DNA of 47,661 nucleotides from Actinomycetales bacterium mxb001 (GTDB taxonomy: Bacteria; Actinomycetota; Actinomycetes; S36-B12): positions 1 through 47,661 of the forward strand of contig NBNH01000442.1 of NCBI GenBank assembly GCA_004379115.1, written 5' to 3'. Within the stretch, counting starts at the first letter, position 1; each line of letters starts with the position of its first letter. Below, one piece after another: positions 1-10,611 of the stretch. A program made the position numbers and the translations under genes. Below the pieces are notes generated by a model. The model saw nothing but the letters and a program-made list of their open reading frames with translations, was not told where the DNA came from and did no database searches.

Positions 1-521
1 TAGTGGTGGCCTCGGAGCACCGTCCCTACGGGCCTTCGCCGGTGCGCGGACGCGGCCGGCCCGCACGTGTGTTCGCGCTCACCGACGAAGGACGTCACGT
101 CTTCGATGTGGCCTACGACGACCTGGCGGTCAGCGCTCTGCGCTTCCTGCGCGTGCATGGCGGCGATTCGGCAGTGCGGGGATTCGCAGAGCAGCGCGCA
201 CTCGAGATGGTGACGCGCTATCGCGCCACCGTTCACGAAGAGGCGACCCCAGCCGGACGCTTGTCTGCTCTCGCTGAGCTGCTGACCGACGACGGCTACG
301 CCGCGACCGCGAAGGATGCTGAGGCCGGACCCCAACTGTGTCAGCATCACTGCCCCGTGAGTCATGTCGCCAGTGAATTCCCCGAGATCTGCGAGGCCGA
401 AACCCAAGCCTTCGAGGAGCTTCTCGGCACCCACGTGCTCCGCCTCGCGACCATTGGTCGCGGCGACGGGGTCTGCACCTCGCTCGTTCCGTCTCTGATG
501 AACCGGAGGACATCGGCATGA
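1..521 (+). CDS. sufR: SufR-like metalloregulator of the SUF operon (5' truncated by window edge)
   Basis: Winged-helix wing-like N-terminus ([16 protein letters not shown]) and a C-terminal Cys cluster ([18 protein letters not shown]...GVC); overlaps sufB start by ATGA. Confidence 0.85.
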   Translation, partial: VVASEHRPYGPSPVRGRGRPARVFALTDEGRHVFDVAYDDLAVSALRFLRVHGGDSAVRGFAEQRALEMVTRYRATVHEEATPAGRLSALAELLTDDGYAATAKDAEAGPQLCQHHCPVSHVASEFPEICEAETQAFEELLGTHVLRLATIGRGDGVCTSLVPSLMNRRTSA

Positions 522-1930
522 CCGCTGACACGCACCCCGAACTTGAGGGCCTCGGCCGCTACGAATACGGCTGGCGCGATGCCGACGTGGCCGGATCCAT
601 CGCCAAGCGCGGTCTCAACGAAGACGTGGTTCGCGAGATCAGCGGCCTGAAGAACGAGCCCCAGTGGATGCTCGACCTGCGACTTAAGGGACTGCGGCTC
701 TTCGAGAAGAAGCCCATGCCGACGTGGGGATCAAACCTCAGTGGCATCGACTTCGACAACATCAAGTACTTCGTGCGGTCCACCGAGAAGCAGGCCACCA
801 GCTGGGACGAGTTGCCTGACGACATCAAGTCGACGTACGACCGGCTCGGCATCCCCGAAGCCGAGAAGCAGCGGCTGATCGCCGGTGTTGCGGCTCAGTA
901 CGAATCCGAGGTCGTCTACCACAAGATTCGTGAGGACCTCGAGGAGCAGGGCGTCATCTTCCTCGACACGGACACTGGCCTGCGCGAGCACGAGGACATC
1001 TTCAAGGAGTACTTCGGCTCTGTCATCCCGGTCGGCGACAACAAGTTCGCCGCCCTCAACACGGCGGTGTGGTCGGGTGGCTCCTTCATCTATGTCCCAC
1101 CGGGCGTCAATGTGGAGATCCCCCTGCAGGCGTACTTCCGCATCAACACCGAGAACATGGGCCAGTTCGAGCGCACTCTGATCATCGTCGACGAGGGCGC
1201 CTACGTGCACTACGTCGAAGGCTGCACAGCGCCGATCTACTCCTCGGATTCACTGCACTCGGCGGTGGTGGAGATCGTGGTCAAGAAGGATGCGCGTTGC
1301 CGATACACCACGATTCAGAATTGGTCCAACAACGTCTACAACCTCGTAACGAAGCGCGCAGCGGCTCACGCCGGAGCCACCATGGAGTGGATCGATGGAA
1401 ACATCGGGTCCAAGGTCACCATGAAGTACCCCGCGGTGTGGATGCTGGGGGAGCACGCCAAGGGCGAGACGCTGTCCGTGGCCTTCGCCGGTGAGGGGCA
1501 GCACCAGGATGCCGGGGCCAAGATGGTTCATGCGGCGCCTTACACGTCGTCCACCATCGTGTCCAAGTCCGTCGCCCGTGGCGGTGGTCGCACCTCGTAT
1601 CGCGGCCTCGTTCAGGTTCTTGAGGGTTCTCACGGCTCCAAGAGCACCGTCAAGTGCGACGCACTCCTGGTCGATGACATCTCACGCAGCGATACCTACC
1701 CCTACGTCGACGTGCGCGAGGACGACGTATCTATGGGGCACGAGGCCACGGTGTCAAAGATCAGTGAAGACCAATTGTTCTATCTGATGTCACGCGGTCT
1801 GTCGGAGGACGAGGCCATGGCGATGATCGTCCGTGGCTTCGTCGAGCCCATCGCCCGCGAACTGCCCATGGAGTACGCCCTCGAGCTCAACCGGCTCATC
1901 GAGTTGCAGATGGAAGGAGCGGTCGGCTGA
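518..1930 (+). CDS. sufB: Fe-S cluster assembly protein SufB
   Basis: 470 aa, SufB-typical sequence ([63 protein letters not shown]); operon context. Confidence 0.97.
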   Translation: MTADTHPELEGLGRYEYGWRDADVAGSIAKRGLNEDVVREISGLKNEPQWMLDLRLKGLRLFEKKPMPTWGSNLSGIDFDNIKYFVRSTEKQATSWDELPDDIKSTYDRLGIPEAEKQRLIAGVAAQYESEVVYHKIREDLEEQGVIFLDTDTGLREHEDIFKEYFGSVIPVGDNKFAALNTAVWSGGSFIYVPPGVNVEIPLQAYFRINTENMGQFERTLIIVDEGAYVHYVEGCTAPIYSSDSLHSAVVEIVVKKDARCRYTTIQNWSNNVYNLVTKRAAAHAGATMEWIDGNIGSKVTMKYPAVWMLGEHAKGETLSVAFAGEGQHQDAGAKMVHAAPYTSSTIVSKSVARGGGRTSYRGLVQVLEGSHGSKSTVKCDALLVDDISRSDTYPYVDVREDDVSMGHEATVSKISEDQLFYLMSRGLSEDEAMAMIVRGFVEPIARELPMEYALELNRLIELQMEGAVG

Positions 1931-3072
1931 TGACCGCGACACCCGCCACCGATCACGCCCCCCGCGTCGCCTCACGACAGGTCGCCGATCACGGTGTGCC
2001 GTCGGGCCGTGAAGAGGAGTGGCGCTTCGCTCCATTGGCTCGTCTGGCCGGACTCCACTCATCCGGCGAGCCATTGACCGGTGCTGTTGCCGTTGAGGTG
2101 ACAGGTGAGGGCATCGAGGTCGAAACCGTCGGCCCGGATGACGACAGGGTCGCTCGCACCCTGGTGCCGACCGACATCGTCTCGGCGCGTGCTCTTGCCA
2201 GTGCGCGCGACGTGCGGATCATTCGAGTGCCTCGCGAGAGCGTTGGCGTTGCTCGAGTCACTGTCGTGGGTCACGGCGAGCAGGCCGGCAGTCACATCGT
2301 CATCGAGGCCGAGCCCTTTTCCACTGGCACGGTCGTGCTGGAGCATCGCGGATCCGGTGCGCTGGCGAGCAACGTCGAGATCAGGGTAGGCGATTCGGCA
2401 AAGCTGACGGTGGTATCCGTCCAGGACTGGGATCGCGATGCCGTTCACATCGCCCGGCATGATGCCGTGGTGGGTCGGGACGCCCGACTGCTCATGGGTC
2501 ACGTGACCCTGGGCGGCGACGTCGTGCGCATCCTTCCCACCGTCTCGTACGCCGCCCCGGGCGGTGACGCCGAGCTCCTCGGTCTCTTCTTCGCCGAGTC
2601 CGGGCAGTTCTTGGAGCACCGTGTCTTCGTCGATCACGCTATTCCCCAGTGCCGGAGTTTCGTCCTCTACAAGGGCGCACTGCAGGGTGAGGGGGCGCAC
2701 ACGGTGTGGATCGGCGACGTCCTCGTGCGTTCGGGTGCGACTGCCATCGACACCTACGAGGTCAATCGCAATCTGTTGCTGACCGATGGTGCGCGTGCCG
2801 ATTCCGTGCCCAACCTCGAACTCGAGACGGGTGAAATCGTCGGTGCCGGTCACGCAAGCGCGACGGGCCGTTTCGACGACGAGCAGTTGTTCTACCTGCG
2901 TGCGCGAGGGATTCCCGAGGATCTCGCTCGCGTTCTTGTAGTGAGAGGGTTCTTCACCGACGTTCTCACCCGCCTGGGCCTGCCCGACGTGACCGCGGCC
3001 GTCATGGCCTCCGTCGATGCGCGCTTGGGCGTCGACCTGGCCGGTACCGGCCTCGAGGAGGACGACGACTGA
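1930..3072 (+). CDS. sufD: Fe-S cluster assembly protein SufD
   Basis: SufD C-terminal motif (FDDEQLFYLRARGIPEDLARVLVVRGFF) and position between sufB and sufC. Confidence 0.95.
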   Translation: MTATPATDHAPRVASRQVADHGVPSGREEEWRFAPLARLAGLHSSGEPLTGAVAVEVTGEGIEVETVGPDDDRVARTLVPTDIVSARALASARDVRIIRVPRESVGVARVTVVGHGEQAGSHIVIEAEPFSTGTVVLEHRGSGALASNVEIRVGDSAKLTVVSVQDWDRDAVHIARHDAVVGRDARLLMGHVTLGGDVVRILPTVSYAAPGGDAELLGLFFAESGQFLEHRVFVDHAIPQCRSFVLYKGALQGEGAHTVWIGDVLVRSGATAIDTYEVNRNLLLTDGARADSVPNLELETGEIVGAGHASATGRFDDEQLFYLRARGIPEDLARVLVVRGFFTDVLTRLGLPDVTAAVMASVDARLGVDLAGTGLEEDDD

Positions 3073-3419
3073 TGCCCATGATCGACGTCTGCGCGGTGGG
3101 CGACATCCCCGACAACGGCTCCTTGCGCGTCATGATCGGCGATCGCGCCGTTGCGGTGGCACGTTGCGATGGCGAGGTCTACGCGATCCTCGATGTCTGC
3201 TCGCATGCCGATGTTCCCCTGTCTGAGGGCGAGGTCGCCGACTGCGCTATCGAATGCTGGCTGCACGGCTCGGCGTTCGATCTGCGAACCGGTGTGCCCC
3301 TGTCGCTCCCGGCTACCGTTCCCGTTCCCGTCTTCGCGGTCGAGGTCCAGGGTGAGGGCGATAGCGCTCGCGTCTTGGTCGCGGACGCATCCGTATCCGT
3401 CCCGGGCCCCTCGGCCTAG
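3072..3419 (+). CDS. Rieske [2Fe-2S] ferredoxin-like protein of the SUF operon
   Basis: Rieske ligand motif CSH ... CWLH in a 115-aa protein; located between sufD and sufC. Confidence 0.92.
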   Translation: MPMIDVCAVGDIPDNGSLRVMIGDRAVAVARCDGEVYAILDVCSHADVPLSEGEVADCAIECWLHGSAFDLRTGVPLSLPATVPVPVFAVEVQGEGDSARVLVADASVSVPGPSA

Positions 3420-3438
3420 CAATTCCTAAGGAGAAGGC

Positions 3439-4203
3439 ATGTCCACCCTGGAAATCAAGGACCTTCACGCGTCCGTCGAGACCGAATCGGGTCCGCGCGA
3501 GATCCTGCAGGGCGTCACTTTGACGGTCAAGGCGGGGGAGACGCACGCCGTCATGGGACCTAACGGTTCGGGCAAGTCGACGCTGGCCTACGTCATCGCG
3601 GGTCACCCCAAATACACGGTGACTAGCGGCTCGATCACGCTTGACGGCAACGACGTGCTCGACATGAGTGTCGACGAGCGCGCCCGGGCGGGGCTCTTCC
3701 TCGCCATGCAATACCCGGTCGAGGTGCCCGGTGTCTCCGTCTCCAACTTCCTGCGCACGTCGGTCACCGCGGTGCGCGGTGAGGCTCCGAAGCTCCGGCT
3801 GTGGGTCAAGGAGATGAAGGCGGCGATGGAGGCCCTGTCGATCGACCCGTCCTTCGCTGAGCGCAGCGTCAACGAAGGATTCTCCGGCGGCGAGAAGAAG
3901 CGCCACGAGATTCTGCAACTGGAGTTGCTCAAGCCCAAGATCGCGGTTCTCGACGAGACCGACTCGGGCCTCGATGTCGACGCTTTGAAGATCGTGGCAG
4001 AGGGTGTCAACAGGTTCCAGGCCGACGGCACGACCGGCACGCTCCTCATCACGCACTACACGCGGATCCTTCGCTACATCCATCCCCAATTCGTGCATGT
4101 CTTCTTCGACGGGCGCATCGTGGAGAGCGGTGGTCCCGAACTCGCGACCCAACTCGAGGACGAGGGCTATGAGCGCTTCATCAAGGCGGCATCGCCGGCG
4201 TGA
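3439..4203 (+). CDS. sufC: Fe-S cluster assembly ATPase SufC
   Basis: Walker A GPNGSGKST, signature FSGGEKKR, Walker B AVLDETDSGLDVD. Confidence 0.97.
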   Translation: MSTLEIKDLHASVETESGPREILQGVTLTVKAGETHAVMGPNGSGKSTLAYVIAGHPKYTVTSGSITLDGNDVLDMSVDERARAGLFLAMQYPVEVPGVSVSNFLRTSVTAVRGEAPKLRLWVKEMKAAMEALSIDPSFAERSVNEGFSGGEKKRHEILQLELLKPKIAVLDETDSGLDVDALKIVAEGVNRFQADGTTGTLLITHYTRILRYIHPQFVHVFFDGRIVESGGPELATQLEDEGYERFIKAASPA

Positions 4204-5510
4204 GCACTCTTCAGCAGGCCAGCGGGCACTCGATCGACGTCGAGCGCCTACGGCAGCAATTCCCGATCCTGTCGCGGACCGTCCGCGCCGATCAGCGGCT
4301 CGTCTACCTTGATTCGGGTGCCACGTCGCAAAAGCCCCTGGCGGTCCTGGATGCCGAGCGCGAGTACTACCTGACGAGCAACGCGGCCGTGCACCGAGGT
4401 GCCCACCAACTCGCCGAGGAGGCGACCGAAGCCTACGAGGGCAGCCGGGCACGGATTGCCCGGTTCGTGGGCGCACGTGCCGAACAACTGGTGTTCACGC
4501 GCAATGCGACCGAGTCGATCAACCTTCTGGCCTACGCGTTCAGCAACACCACCGACAAGGCGCGTCTCGGATCGCCTCGCCCGGAGGGCTCGGACCGACT
4601 GGTGTTGCGACCGGGCGACGAGATCCTCGTTACCGAGATGGAGCATCACGCCAACCTGGTGCCCTGGCAAGAGGTCTGCGACAAGACAGGTGCCACCCTG
4701 CGTTGGATCGGGCTCACCCACGACGGCCGACTCGACCTCAGCGACCTCGGCACGCTCGTCAATGAGCGCACCCGCGTTGTCTCATTCGTCCATCAGTCCA
4801 ATCTGGTGGGCACGATCAATCCTGTTCACGAAATCACCCAGGCTGCTCGTTCGGTCGGCGCGTGGGTCTTCCTTGACGCGTGTCAGTCGATTCCGCATAT
4901 GCCGGTCGATGTCTCGACGCTCGGAGTGGACGCCGTCTCCTGGAGCGGGCACAAGATGCTGGGGCCCACCGGCATCGGCTGCCTCTGGGCGACCGAGGAG
5001 CTCCTCTTCGCCATGCCGCCCTTCATCTCGGGCGGTTCGATGATCGAGACCGTCACGATGGAGCGCTCCACCTACGCTGACCCGCCCAAGCGATTCGAGG
5101 CTGGCGTCCCCATGGTGGCCCAAGCGGTGGGGCTGGCGGCCGCATGCGACATGCTCGATGACCTCGGCATGGACAACGTGGCCGCTCATGATGGTGATCT
5201 GACGGCCTACTCGCTGGAGCGCATGGCTGAGCTTCCTGCCGTCCGGGTCGTCGGGCCGACGTCTACGCACATGCGCGGCAGCGCGATCTCGTTCGTCGTC
5301 GATGGTGTTCACCCCCATGATGTCGGTCAGGTGCTCGACAGCCGCGGCATCGCTGTGCGCGTTGGCCACCACTGTGCATGGCCCGCATGCCGCGCCCTCG
5401 GGGTTCCAGCGACCACCCGGATTTCGCCCTACGTCTACAACGATCGCGCCGACATCGACGCCTTCATCGACGCCCTTGCCAGCGTTCGAGATGTCTTCGG
5501 GGTTCGCTGA
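4200..5510 (+). CDS. sufS: Cysteine desulfurase SufS
   Basis: Class V aminotransferase, PLP Lys region WSGHKMLGPTGIGCLWA, C-terminal RVGHHCAWPACRALGVPATTRISPYVYN. Confidence 0.96.
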   Translation: MSTLQQASGHSIDVERLRQQFPILSRTVRADQRLVYLDSGATSQKPLAVLDAEREYYLTSNAAVHRGAHQLAEEATEAYEGSRARIARFVGARAEQLVFTRNATESINLLAYAFSNTTDKARLGSPRPEGSDRLVLRPGDEILVTEMEHHANLVPWQEVCDKTGATLRWIGLTHDGRLDLSDLGTLVNERTRVVSFVHQSNLVGTINPVHEITQAARSVGAWVFLDACQSIPHMPVDVSTLGVDAVSWSGHKMLGPTGIGCLWATEELLFAMPPFISGGSMIETVTMERSTYADPPKRFEAGVPMVAQAVGLAAACDMLDDLGMDNVAAHDGDLTAYSLERMAELPAVRVVGPTSTHMRGSAISFVVDGVHPHDVGQVLDSRGIAVRVGHHCAWPACRALGVPATTRISPYVYNDRADIDAFIDALASVRDVFGVR

Positions 5511-5962
5511 TGCAAGACCTCTACCAGGAGATCATCCTCGACCACTACCGCAATCCCCAGGGTCGAGGCCTGCGCGAGCCTTTCGAGGCTCAGGTTCATC
5601 ACGTCAACCCCACATGTGGCGACGAGATCGACCTGCGCCTGCATCTATCGACTATCGATGGCGTCACGGTCGTCGACGACGTGTCCTACGAGGGGCAGGG
5701 GTGCTCCATCTCGCAGGCGTCAGCGAGTGTGCTCTATGACTCGGTGGTCGGTCAGCCGCTCGACGAAGCACTCGCGTCCCTGGATCGGTTCCAGGAGATG
5801 CTGCAGTCGAAGGGCGAGATCTCGGGCGATGAGGAGACCATGGGCGATGCCGTCGCCTTCGCTGGTGTGGCCAAGTACCCGGCGCGCGTGAAGTGCGCCC
5901 TCCTGCCCTGGATGGCCTGGAAGGACGCCGTGGTGCGCGTGACCGAAGGAGAGAACCGATGA
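5510..5962 (+). CDS. sufU: SufU-type Fe-S scaffold / sulfur transfer protein
   Basis: MQDLYQEIILDHYRNPQGRG; conserved Cys in CGDE, GQGCSIS and KCALLPW. Start set to ATG 5510 rather than the longer ORF. Confidence 0.95.
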   Translation: MQDLYQEIILDHYRNPQGRGLREPFEAQVHHVNPTCGDEIDLRLHLSTIDGVTVVDDVSYEGQGCSISQASASVLYDSVVGQPLDEALASLDRFQEMLQSKGEISGDEETMGDAVAFAGVAKYPARVKCALLPWMAWKDAVVRVTEGENR

Positions 5963-6273
5963 GCCAGAGCACCTCCGAGGACGTCTGGGAGGCACTGAAA
6001 GACGTCGTCGATCCCGAACTGGGAATCAACGTGGTCGACCTCGGGCTCGTCTACGACGTCCATATCGACGATGGCAACAGAGCGACACTCGACATGACCT
6101 TGACGTCCGCGGCGTGTCCCCTGACCGACGTCATCGAGGACCAGACGCGGGCCGCCCTCGATGGCGTGGTCTCGGACTTTGCCATCAACTGGGTGTGGCT
6201 GCCGCCATGGGGCCCTGACAAGATCACCGATGACGGTCGCGAGATGCTGAGGGCGCTCGGCTTCAACGTGTGA
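5959..6273 (+). CDS. sufT: SufT / DUF59 (MIP18 family) protein
   Basis: DUF59 motif ALKDVVDPELGINVVDLGLVYDV ... TSAACPLTDVI; start at ATG 5959 overlapping the sufU stop. Confidence 0.92.
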   Translation: MSQSTSEDVWEALKDVVDPELGINVVDLGLVYDVHIDDGNRATLDMTLTSAACPLTDVIEDQTRAALDGVVSDFAINWVWLPPWGPDKITDDGREMLRALGFNV

Positions 6274-6290
6274 CGTAGGCTTGCGGCCTT

Positions 6291-7889
6291 GTGATCACCG
6301 CGTCCGGCATCGAGCTTCGTGCCGGTCCACGTCTCCTTCTCACTGACGCCTCCCTGCGCATCGGGTCAGGCGACCGCATCGGGCTCGTAGGGCGCAATGG
6401 TGCCGGCAAGACGACTCTCACCAAAGTCCTCGCGGGTGAGGCACTACCGGCCGCTGGGACGATCACGCGTACGGGCACCGTTGGCTACCTCCCGCAAGAT
6501 CCGCGGACGGGCGATCTCGAGGTCCGCGCGCGCGACCGCATCCTCGGTGCACGTGGTCTGGCAGATGCCGCACAACGGATGAGTTTGGCGGCAGACCGCA
6601 TGGCCAGTGACAGCGACGCAGAGCGAGAGCGCGCCATGCGCGCCTATGACGCGGCAACCCGCGAGTTCGAGACTCGAGGCGGATATGCCGCCGATGCCGA
6701 GGCGGCCAGCATCGCCGCAAGTCTTGGCCTGCCCGAGCGCGTGCTCGGCCAGGCCCTCGGGACGCTCTCGGGCGGTCAACGTCGCCGCGTCGAGCTCGCT
6801 CGAATCCTGTTCGGTGGCTACGACGTCCTGCTACTCGACGAACCGACCAACCATCTCGACGCCGATTCGATCGGATGGCTGCGTCGGTTTCTCGGCTCCT
6901 TTCCGGGGGGATTCGTCGTGATCAGTCACGATGCCGCCCTGCTCGAGGCCACGGTCAACACCGTCGTGCACCTCGATGCCAATCGAGCAGAGCTTGACAC
7001 CTACTCCATGGGCTGGAAGGCCTATCTCCTTCAGCGAGAGACCGATGAACGCCGTCGCCGGCGCGAGCGGTCCAATGCCGAGCGGCAAGCCTCCGCACTG
7101 CGTGAGCAGGCCGAGCGCATGCGTGCCAAGGCCACCAAGGCGCGTGCGGCTCAGTCGATGCTCAAGCGCGCGGACCGGCTCGTGACGGGCTTGGAGGCTC
7201 AGCGTGCGACTGATCGAGTGGCACGTATCCGTTTTCCTGAGCCCGCACCCTGTGGAAAGACACCGTTGTCCGCCAGTGGACTGTCTCGGTCCTACGGCTC
7301 CCAAGAAGTGTTCACGGACGTCGACCTCGCCGTCGACCGAGGATCACGCGTCGTGATCCTCGGGTTAAATGGGGCTGGCAAGACGACACTGCTACGCATC
7401 CTTGCGGGTATCGATGAACCTGACACCGGCGAGGTCATCCTCGGTCACGGTGCACGCGTCGGCTATTACGCCCAGGAACACGAGACCCTCGATCCCGACC
7501 GCACGGTCCTGCACAGCCTCGTGAGCGTCGCCCCAGACTTGGCTGAAACTGAATGCCGAAGGATCCTCGGCTCCTTCCTCTTCACGGGCGATGACGTCGA
7601 CAAGCCCACGTCCGTGCTGTCCGGAGGCGAGAAGACGCGATTGGCTCTGGCCCTCCTGGTCGTGTCCAGCGCCAATGTGCTGCTCCTCGATGAGCCCACG
7701 AACAACCTCGACCCGGCGAGCCGTGAAGAGATCCTGCGCGCGCTCGGTGGATACCGGGGCGCCGTGGTCCTCGTAACCCACGACGAGGGAGCGGTGCGGG
7801 CCCTCGACCCCGAGCGCGTCGTCATCCTGCCCGAGGGCGACGAGGACCTGTGGAATGACGACTACGCTGAGTTGGTTTCCCTAGCATGA
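6291..7889 (+). CDS. ABC-F family ATPase (duplicated ATP-binding cassettes, no TM domain)
   Basis: Two Walker A motifs (GRNGAGKTT, GLNGAGKTT), two signatures (LSGGQRRR, LSGGEKTR), linker between them; GTG start. Confidence 0.93.
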   Translation: MITASGIELRAGPRLLLTDASLRIGSGDRIGLVGRNGAGKTTLTKVLAGEALPAAGTITRTGTVGYLPQDPRTGDLEVRARDRILGARGLADAAQRMSLAADRMASDSDAERERAMRAYDAATREFETRGGYAADAEAASIAASLGLPERVLGQALGTLSGGQRRRVELARILFGGYDVLLLDEPTNHLDADSIGWLRRFLGSFPGGFVVISHDAALLEATVNTVVHLDANRAELDTYSMGWKAYLLQRETDERRRRRERSNAERQASALREQAERMRAKATKARAAQSMLKRADRLVTGLEAQRATDRVARIRFPEPAPCGKTPLSASGLSRSYGSQEVFTDVDLAVDRGSRVVILGLNGAGKTTLLRILAGIDEPDTGEVILGHGARVGYYAQEHETLDPDRTVLHSLVSVAPDLAETECRRILGSFLFTGDDVDKPTSVLSGGEKTRLALALLVVSSANVLLLDEPTNNLDPASREEILRALGGYRGAVVLVTHDEGAVRALDPERVVILPEGDEDLWNDDYAELVSLA

Positions 7890-7916
7890 CGCGTTCACGA
7901 AGGCAGAGGAGTTTCG

Positions 7917-8729
7917 GTGGCTGATCCCTGGGGCGGCATCGATCCGGACCTCCTCAACCGAGCCAGGCTGAGGGTGTCGGCCAGCGACCGGGTCCTCACC
8001 ATCACCCTGGATCGCCCGGAGGCGCGCAACGCGCAGACACCCGTCACGTGGACTGCACTGGCGGCTGTGGGCGACGTCGTCCGCGCCAACGACGGTGATG
8101 TCGACGCGATCGTGGTGACCGGTTCGGGTCCTTCCTTCTCGGCCGGGCTCGACCGGCGCATGTTCACACCTGAGGGCATTCCGGGCGAGCTCTCGCTGAT
8201 GAGCATGGCCGCCATGGATGACACAGGAATCGATCGGACGATCGAGAAGATCCAGTCGGGATTCACGTGGCTGCGTGAGGTGCCGGCACTCTCGATCGCC
8301 GTCGTTCAGGGTCACGCCATCGGAGCAGGCTTCCAGCTGGCACTGGCGTGCGACCTCATCTTCGCGGCCCCCGATGCGCGTTTCGCGATGCGCGAGACAT
8401 CCTGGGGGCTCGTGCCCGATCTCGCGGGCACCTGGCCGCTCGTACGCGCCGCGGGTTATGGCCGCGCCTTGGAGATCTGTGCCACCGGCCGTGAGGTCAG
8501 CGCCGACGAGGGCTACGGCCTGGGATTCGTCACGCGCATCGATGCCGATCCGGCCGTGGCAACCGAGCAATTCCTGGCGGCGCTGCGTGCCACGCCCCCC
8601 GGCTCTGTCCGCGACCTCACGGCGCTGCTGCGCGGAGCCGACGATCGCACCGCCGCCGAGCAGCGGGCAGCCGAGCGCTCCGCTCAGGCCGTGCGCCTTC
8701 GCTCGCTCCTGGCGCTCATGGGCGGCTGA
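7917..8729 (+). CDS. Enoyl-CoA hydratase/isomerase family protein
   Basis: Crotonase fold motifs (ITLDRPEARNAQ, SFSAGLDRRMF, GHAIGAGFQLALACDLIFAAPDARFAM); RBS gaggag upstream of GTG. Confidence 0.92.
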   Translation: MADPWGGIDPDLLNRARLRVSASDRVLTITLDRPEARNAQTPVTWTALAAVGDVVRANDGDVDAIVVTGSGPSFSAGLDRRMFTPEGIPGELSLMSMAAMDDTGIDRTIEKIQSGFTWLREVPALSIAVVQGHAIGAGFQLALACDLIFAAPDARFAMRETSWGLVPDLAGTWPLVRAAGYGRALEICATGREVSADEGYGLGFVTRIDADPAVATEQFLAALRATPPGSVRDLTALLRGADDRTAAEQRAAERSAQAVRLRSLLALMGG

Positions 8730-8730
8730 C

Positions 8731-10590
8731 GTGTCAGGCGTCAACCCCTGGTCGGTCTACCAGTCGCTCACCCGCGATCCGTCGCAGGTGAAGAGGGTCG
8801 AACGCGGCGTCCTGAGACGCATCCTCACCTACGCACGGCCCTACAAGGCGCTCGTGGTGGCCTTTCTCATCACGTTGGTCTTCGCCTCGCTCCTGACGGT
8901 TGCCCAGCCGCTGCTGTTCCGCCAGATCGTCGACAACGGCATCTCGCAAGGCAACGCCACGCTGGTGACGGTCCTTGCGCTGTGCATCGCAGGTCTGGCG
9001 ATTCTCGATGCACTCGTCGGAGTCATCGGGCGGTGGTACTCAGCGCGAATCGGTGAGGGCCTCATCTTCGACCTGCGCACCCAGGTGTACGGCCATGTCC
9101 AAGAGCAGTCCATTGCCTTTTTCACCCGCGCCCAGACCGGCGCGCTCGTCTCGCGACTCAACTCCGACGTCATCGGCGCCCAGCAGGCTTTCACCTCGAC
9201 GCTCAGCGGCGTTGTGGGCAATGTCATCACGGTGACGATCGTGCTCATCACCATGTTCATCCTGTCCTGGCAGGTGACCATTCTGTCCCTCATCCTCGTT
9301 CCGCTCTTTCTCTTCCCGGCACGCTGGATGGGCCGCCGGCTGCAGTCGCTCACCAAGGAGCAGATGACGGTCAACGCCCAGATGAGCACCCAGATGACCG
9401 AGCGCTTCAATGTCGCTGGCGCCCTGCTCGTGACCCTGTTCGGTCGATCACGCGACGAGAAGTCGGACTTCTCGGGTCGCGCCGCTCGAGTGAGAGACGC
9501 CGGCATCTCCATCGCCATGGCCAACCGGTGGTTCTTCACGGCCCTGCTCCTCGTGGGCTCCATCGCGACAGCGGTGGCGTATGGCGTCGGCGGCAACCTG
9601 GTGATCTCCGGGGCGATCACGCTCGGCACGCTTCTTGCCCTGGTCGCCCTGCTCGCCCAGCTGTACGGCCCATTGACGGCACTGTCGAATGTCCGGATCG
9701 ATGTCATGACCGCCCTCGTGAGCTTCGAGCGGGTCTTCGAGGTTCTCGACCTGCCCCCACTGGTTCGCCAATCGCCCTCCGCCGTGCCAGTGCCGTCCGG
9801 GCCGCTCGGGGTGACCTTCGATCACGTGGCATTTCGATACCCGACGGCGTCGGAGGTCTCACTGGCCTCCCTGGAGTCCGTGGCGCGTGCGGAGGAACCT
9901 CGCGGCGAGGCAGCCGTGCTGCACGACATCACCTTCACGGCCGAACCCGGTCAGCTGGTCGCGCTCGTCGGGCCATCGGGTGCTGGCAAGACAACAATCA
10001 CGGCACTCATCCCCAGGCTCTACGACGCGACGAGTGGCAGTGTCCGTGTGGGCGACGTAGACGTTCGTGACCTCGAACTCGAGTCACTGCGCGGAGCGAT
10101 CGGCGTCGTCACCCAGGACGCCCACATGTTCCACGACACGATCGGAGCCAACCTCCGGTATGCCCGACCAGAGGCCACGGATGAGCAGATCCGCGAGGCA
10201 CTGCGCGGCGCACATATCCTCGACTTGATCGACAGTCTCCCCAACGGCCTCGACACAGTCGTCGGTGACCGGGGCTATCGACTGTCGGGTGGAGAGAAGC
10301 AGCGGATCGCCATCGCTCGGCTCCTGCTCAAAGCCCCGCGAGTCGTCATCCTGGACGAAGCCACAGCTCATCTGGATTCCGAGAGCGAGGCAGCTGTGCA
10401 GGAGGCCCTGTCCACCGCGCTGTCAGGGCGCACGTCGATCGTCATTGCCCACCGCCTGTCGACGATTCGTCAGGCCGATGTGATCCTGGTGATCGAAGAC
10501 GGCCGCATTGTCGAGCGTGGGAGCCATGATGAGCTCCTCGCCCGCAGTGGCCTCTACGCAACCTTGCACGCGACGCAATTCACCGACTGA
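8731..10590 (+). CDS. ABC transporter, fused TM and ATPase (exporter type)
   Basis: Six-TM N-terminal domain, Walker A GPSGAGKTT, signature LSGGEKQR, Walker B VVILDEATAHLD. GTG 8731 is 1 nt past the upstream stop; the longer track ORF is an extension into the previous gene. Confidence 0.93.
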   Translation: MSGVNPWSVYQSLTRDPSQVKRVERGVLRRILTYARPYKALVVAFLITLVFASLLTVAQPLLFRQIVDNGISQGNATLVTVLALCIAGLAILDALVGVIGRWYSARIGEGLIFDLRTQVYGHVQEQSIAFFTRAQTGALVSRLNSDVIGAQQAFTSTLSGVVGNVITVTIVLITMFILSWQVTILSLILVPLFLFPARWMGRRLQSLTKEQMTVNAQMSTQMTERFNVAGALLVTLFGRSRDEKSDFSGRAARVRDAGISIAMANRWFFTALLLVGSIATAVAYGVGGNLVISGAITLGTLLALVALLAQLYGPLTALSNVRIDVMTALVSFERVFEVLDLPPLVRQSPSAVPVPSGPLGVTFDHVAFRYPTASEVSLASLESVARAEEPRGEAAVLHDITFTAEPGQLVALVGPSGAGKTTITALIPRLYDATSGSVRVGDVDVRDLELESLRGAIGVVTQDAHMFHDTIGANLRYARPEATDEQIREALRGAHILDLIDSLPNGLDTVVGDRGYRLSGGEKQRIAIARLLLKAPRVVILDEATAHLDSESEAAVQEALSTALSGRTSIVIAHRLSTIRQADVILVIEDGRIVERGSHDELLARSGLYATLHATQFTD

Positions 10591-10611
10591 AGCTGGCGAC
10601 GCCGGCCGGGC

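Noticed and set aside
518-6273. SUF operon with embedded Rieske protein as a novel system
   Set aside because: This gene order is a known actinobacterial SUF arrangement; ordinary for the lineage.
6276-6291. TAGGCT box as a leaderless promoter for the ABC-F gene (similarly TAGCCT 33996-34001 for the antiporter)
   Set aside because: Spacing to the start is 9 nt rather than 6-7 nt, so I did not count these as leaderless examples; they may still be promoters with very short leaders.
8218-8730. N-terminal extension of the ABC exporter ORF
   Set aside because: Lies inside the enoyl-CoA hydratase gene in another frame; S/R-rich translation typical of out-of-frame high-GC DNA.
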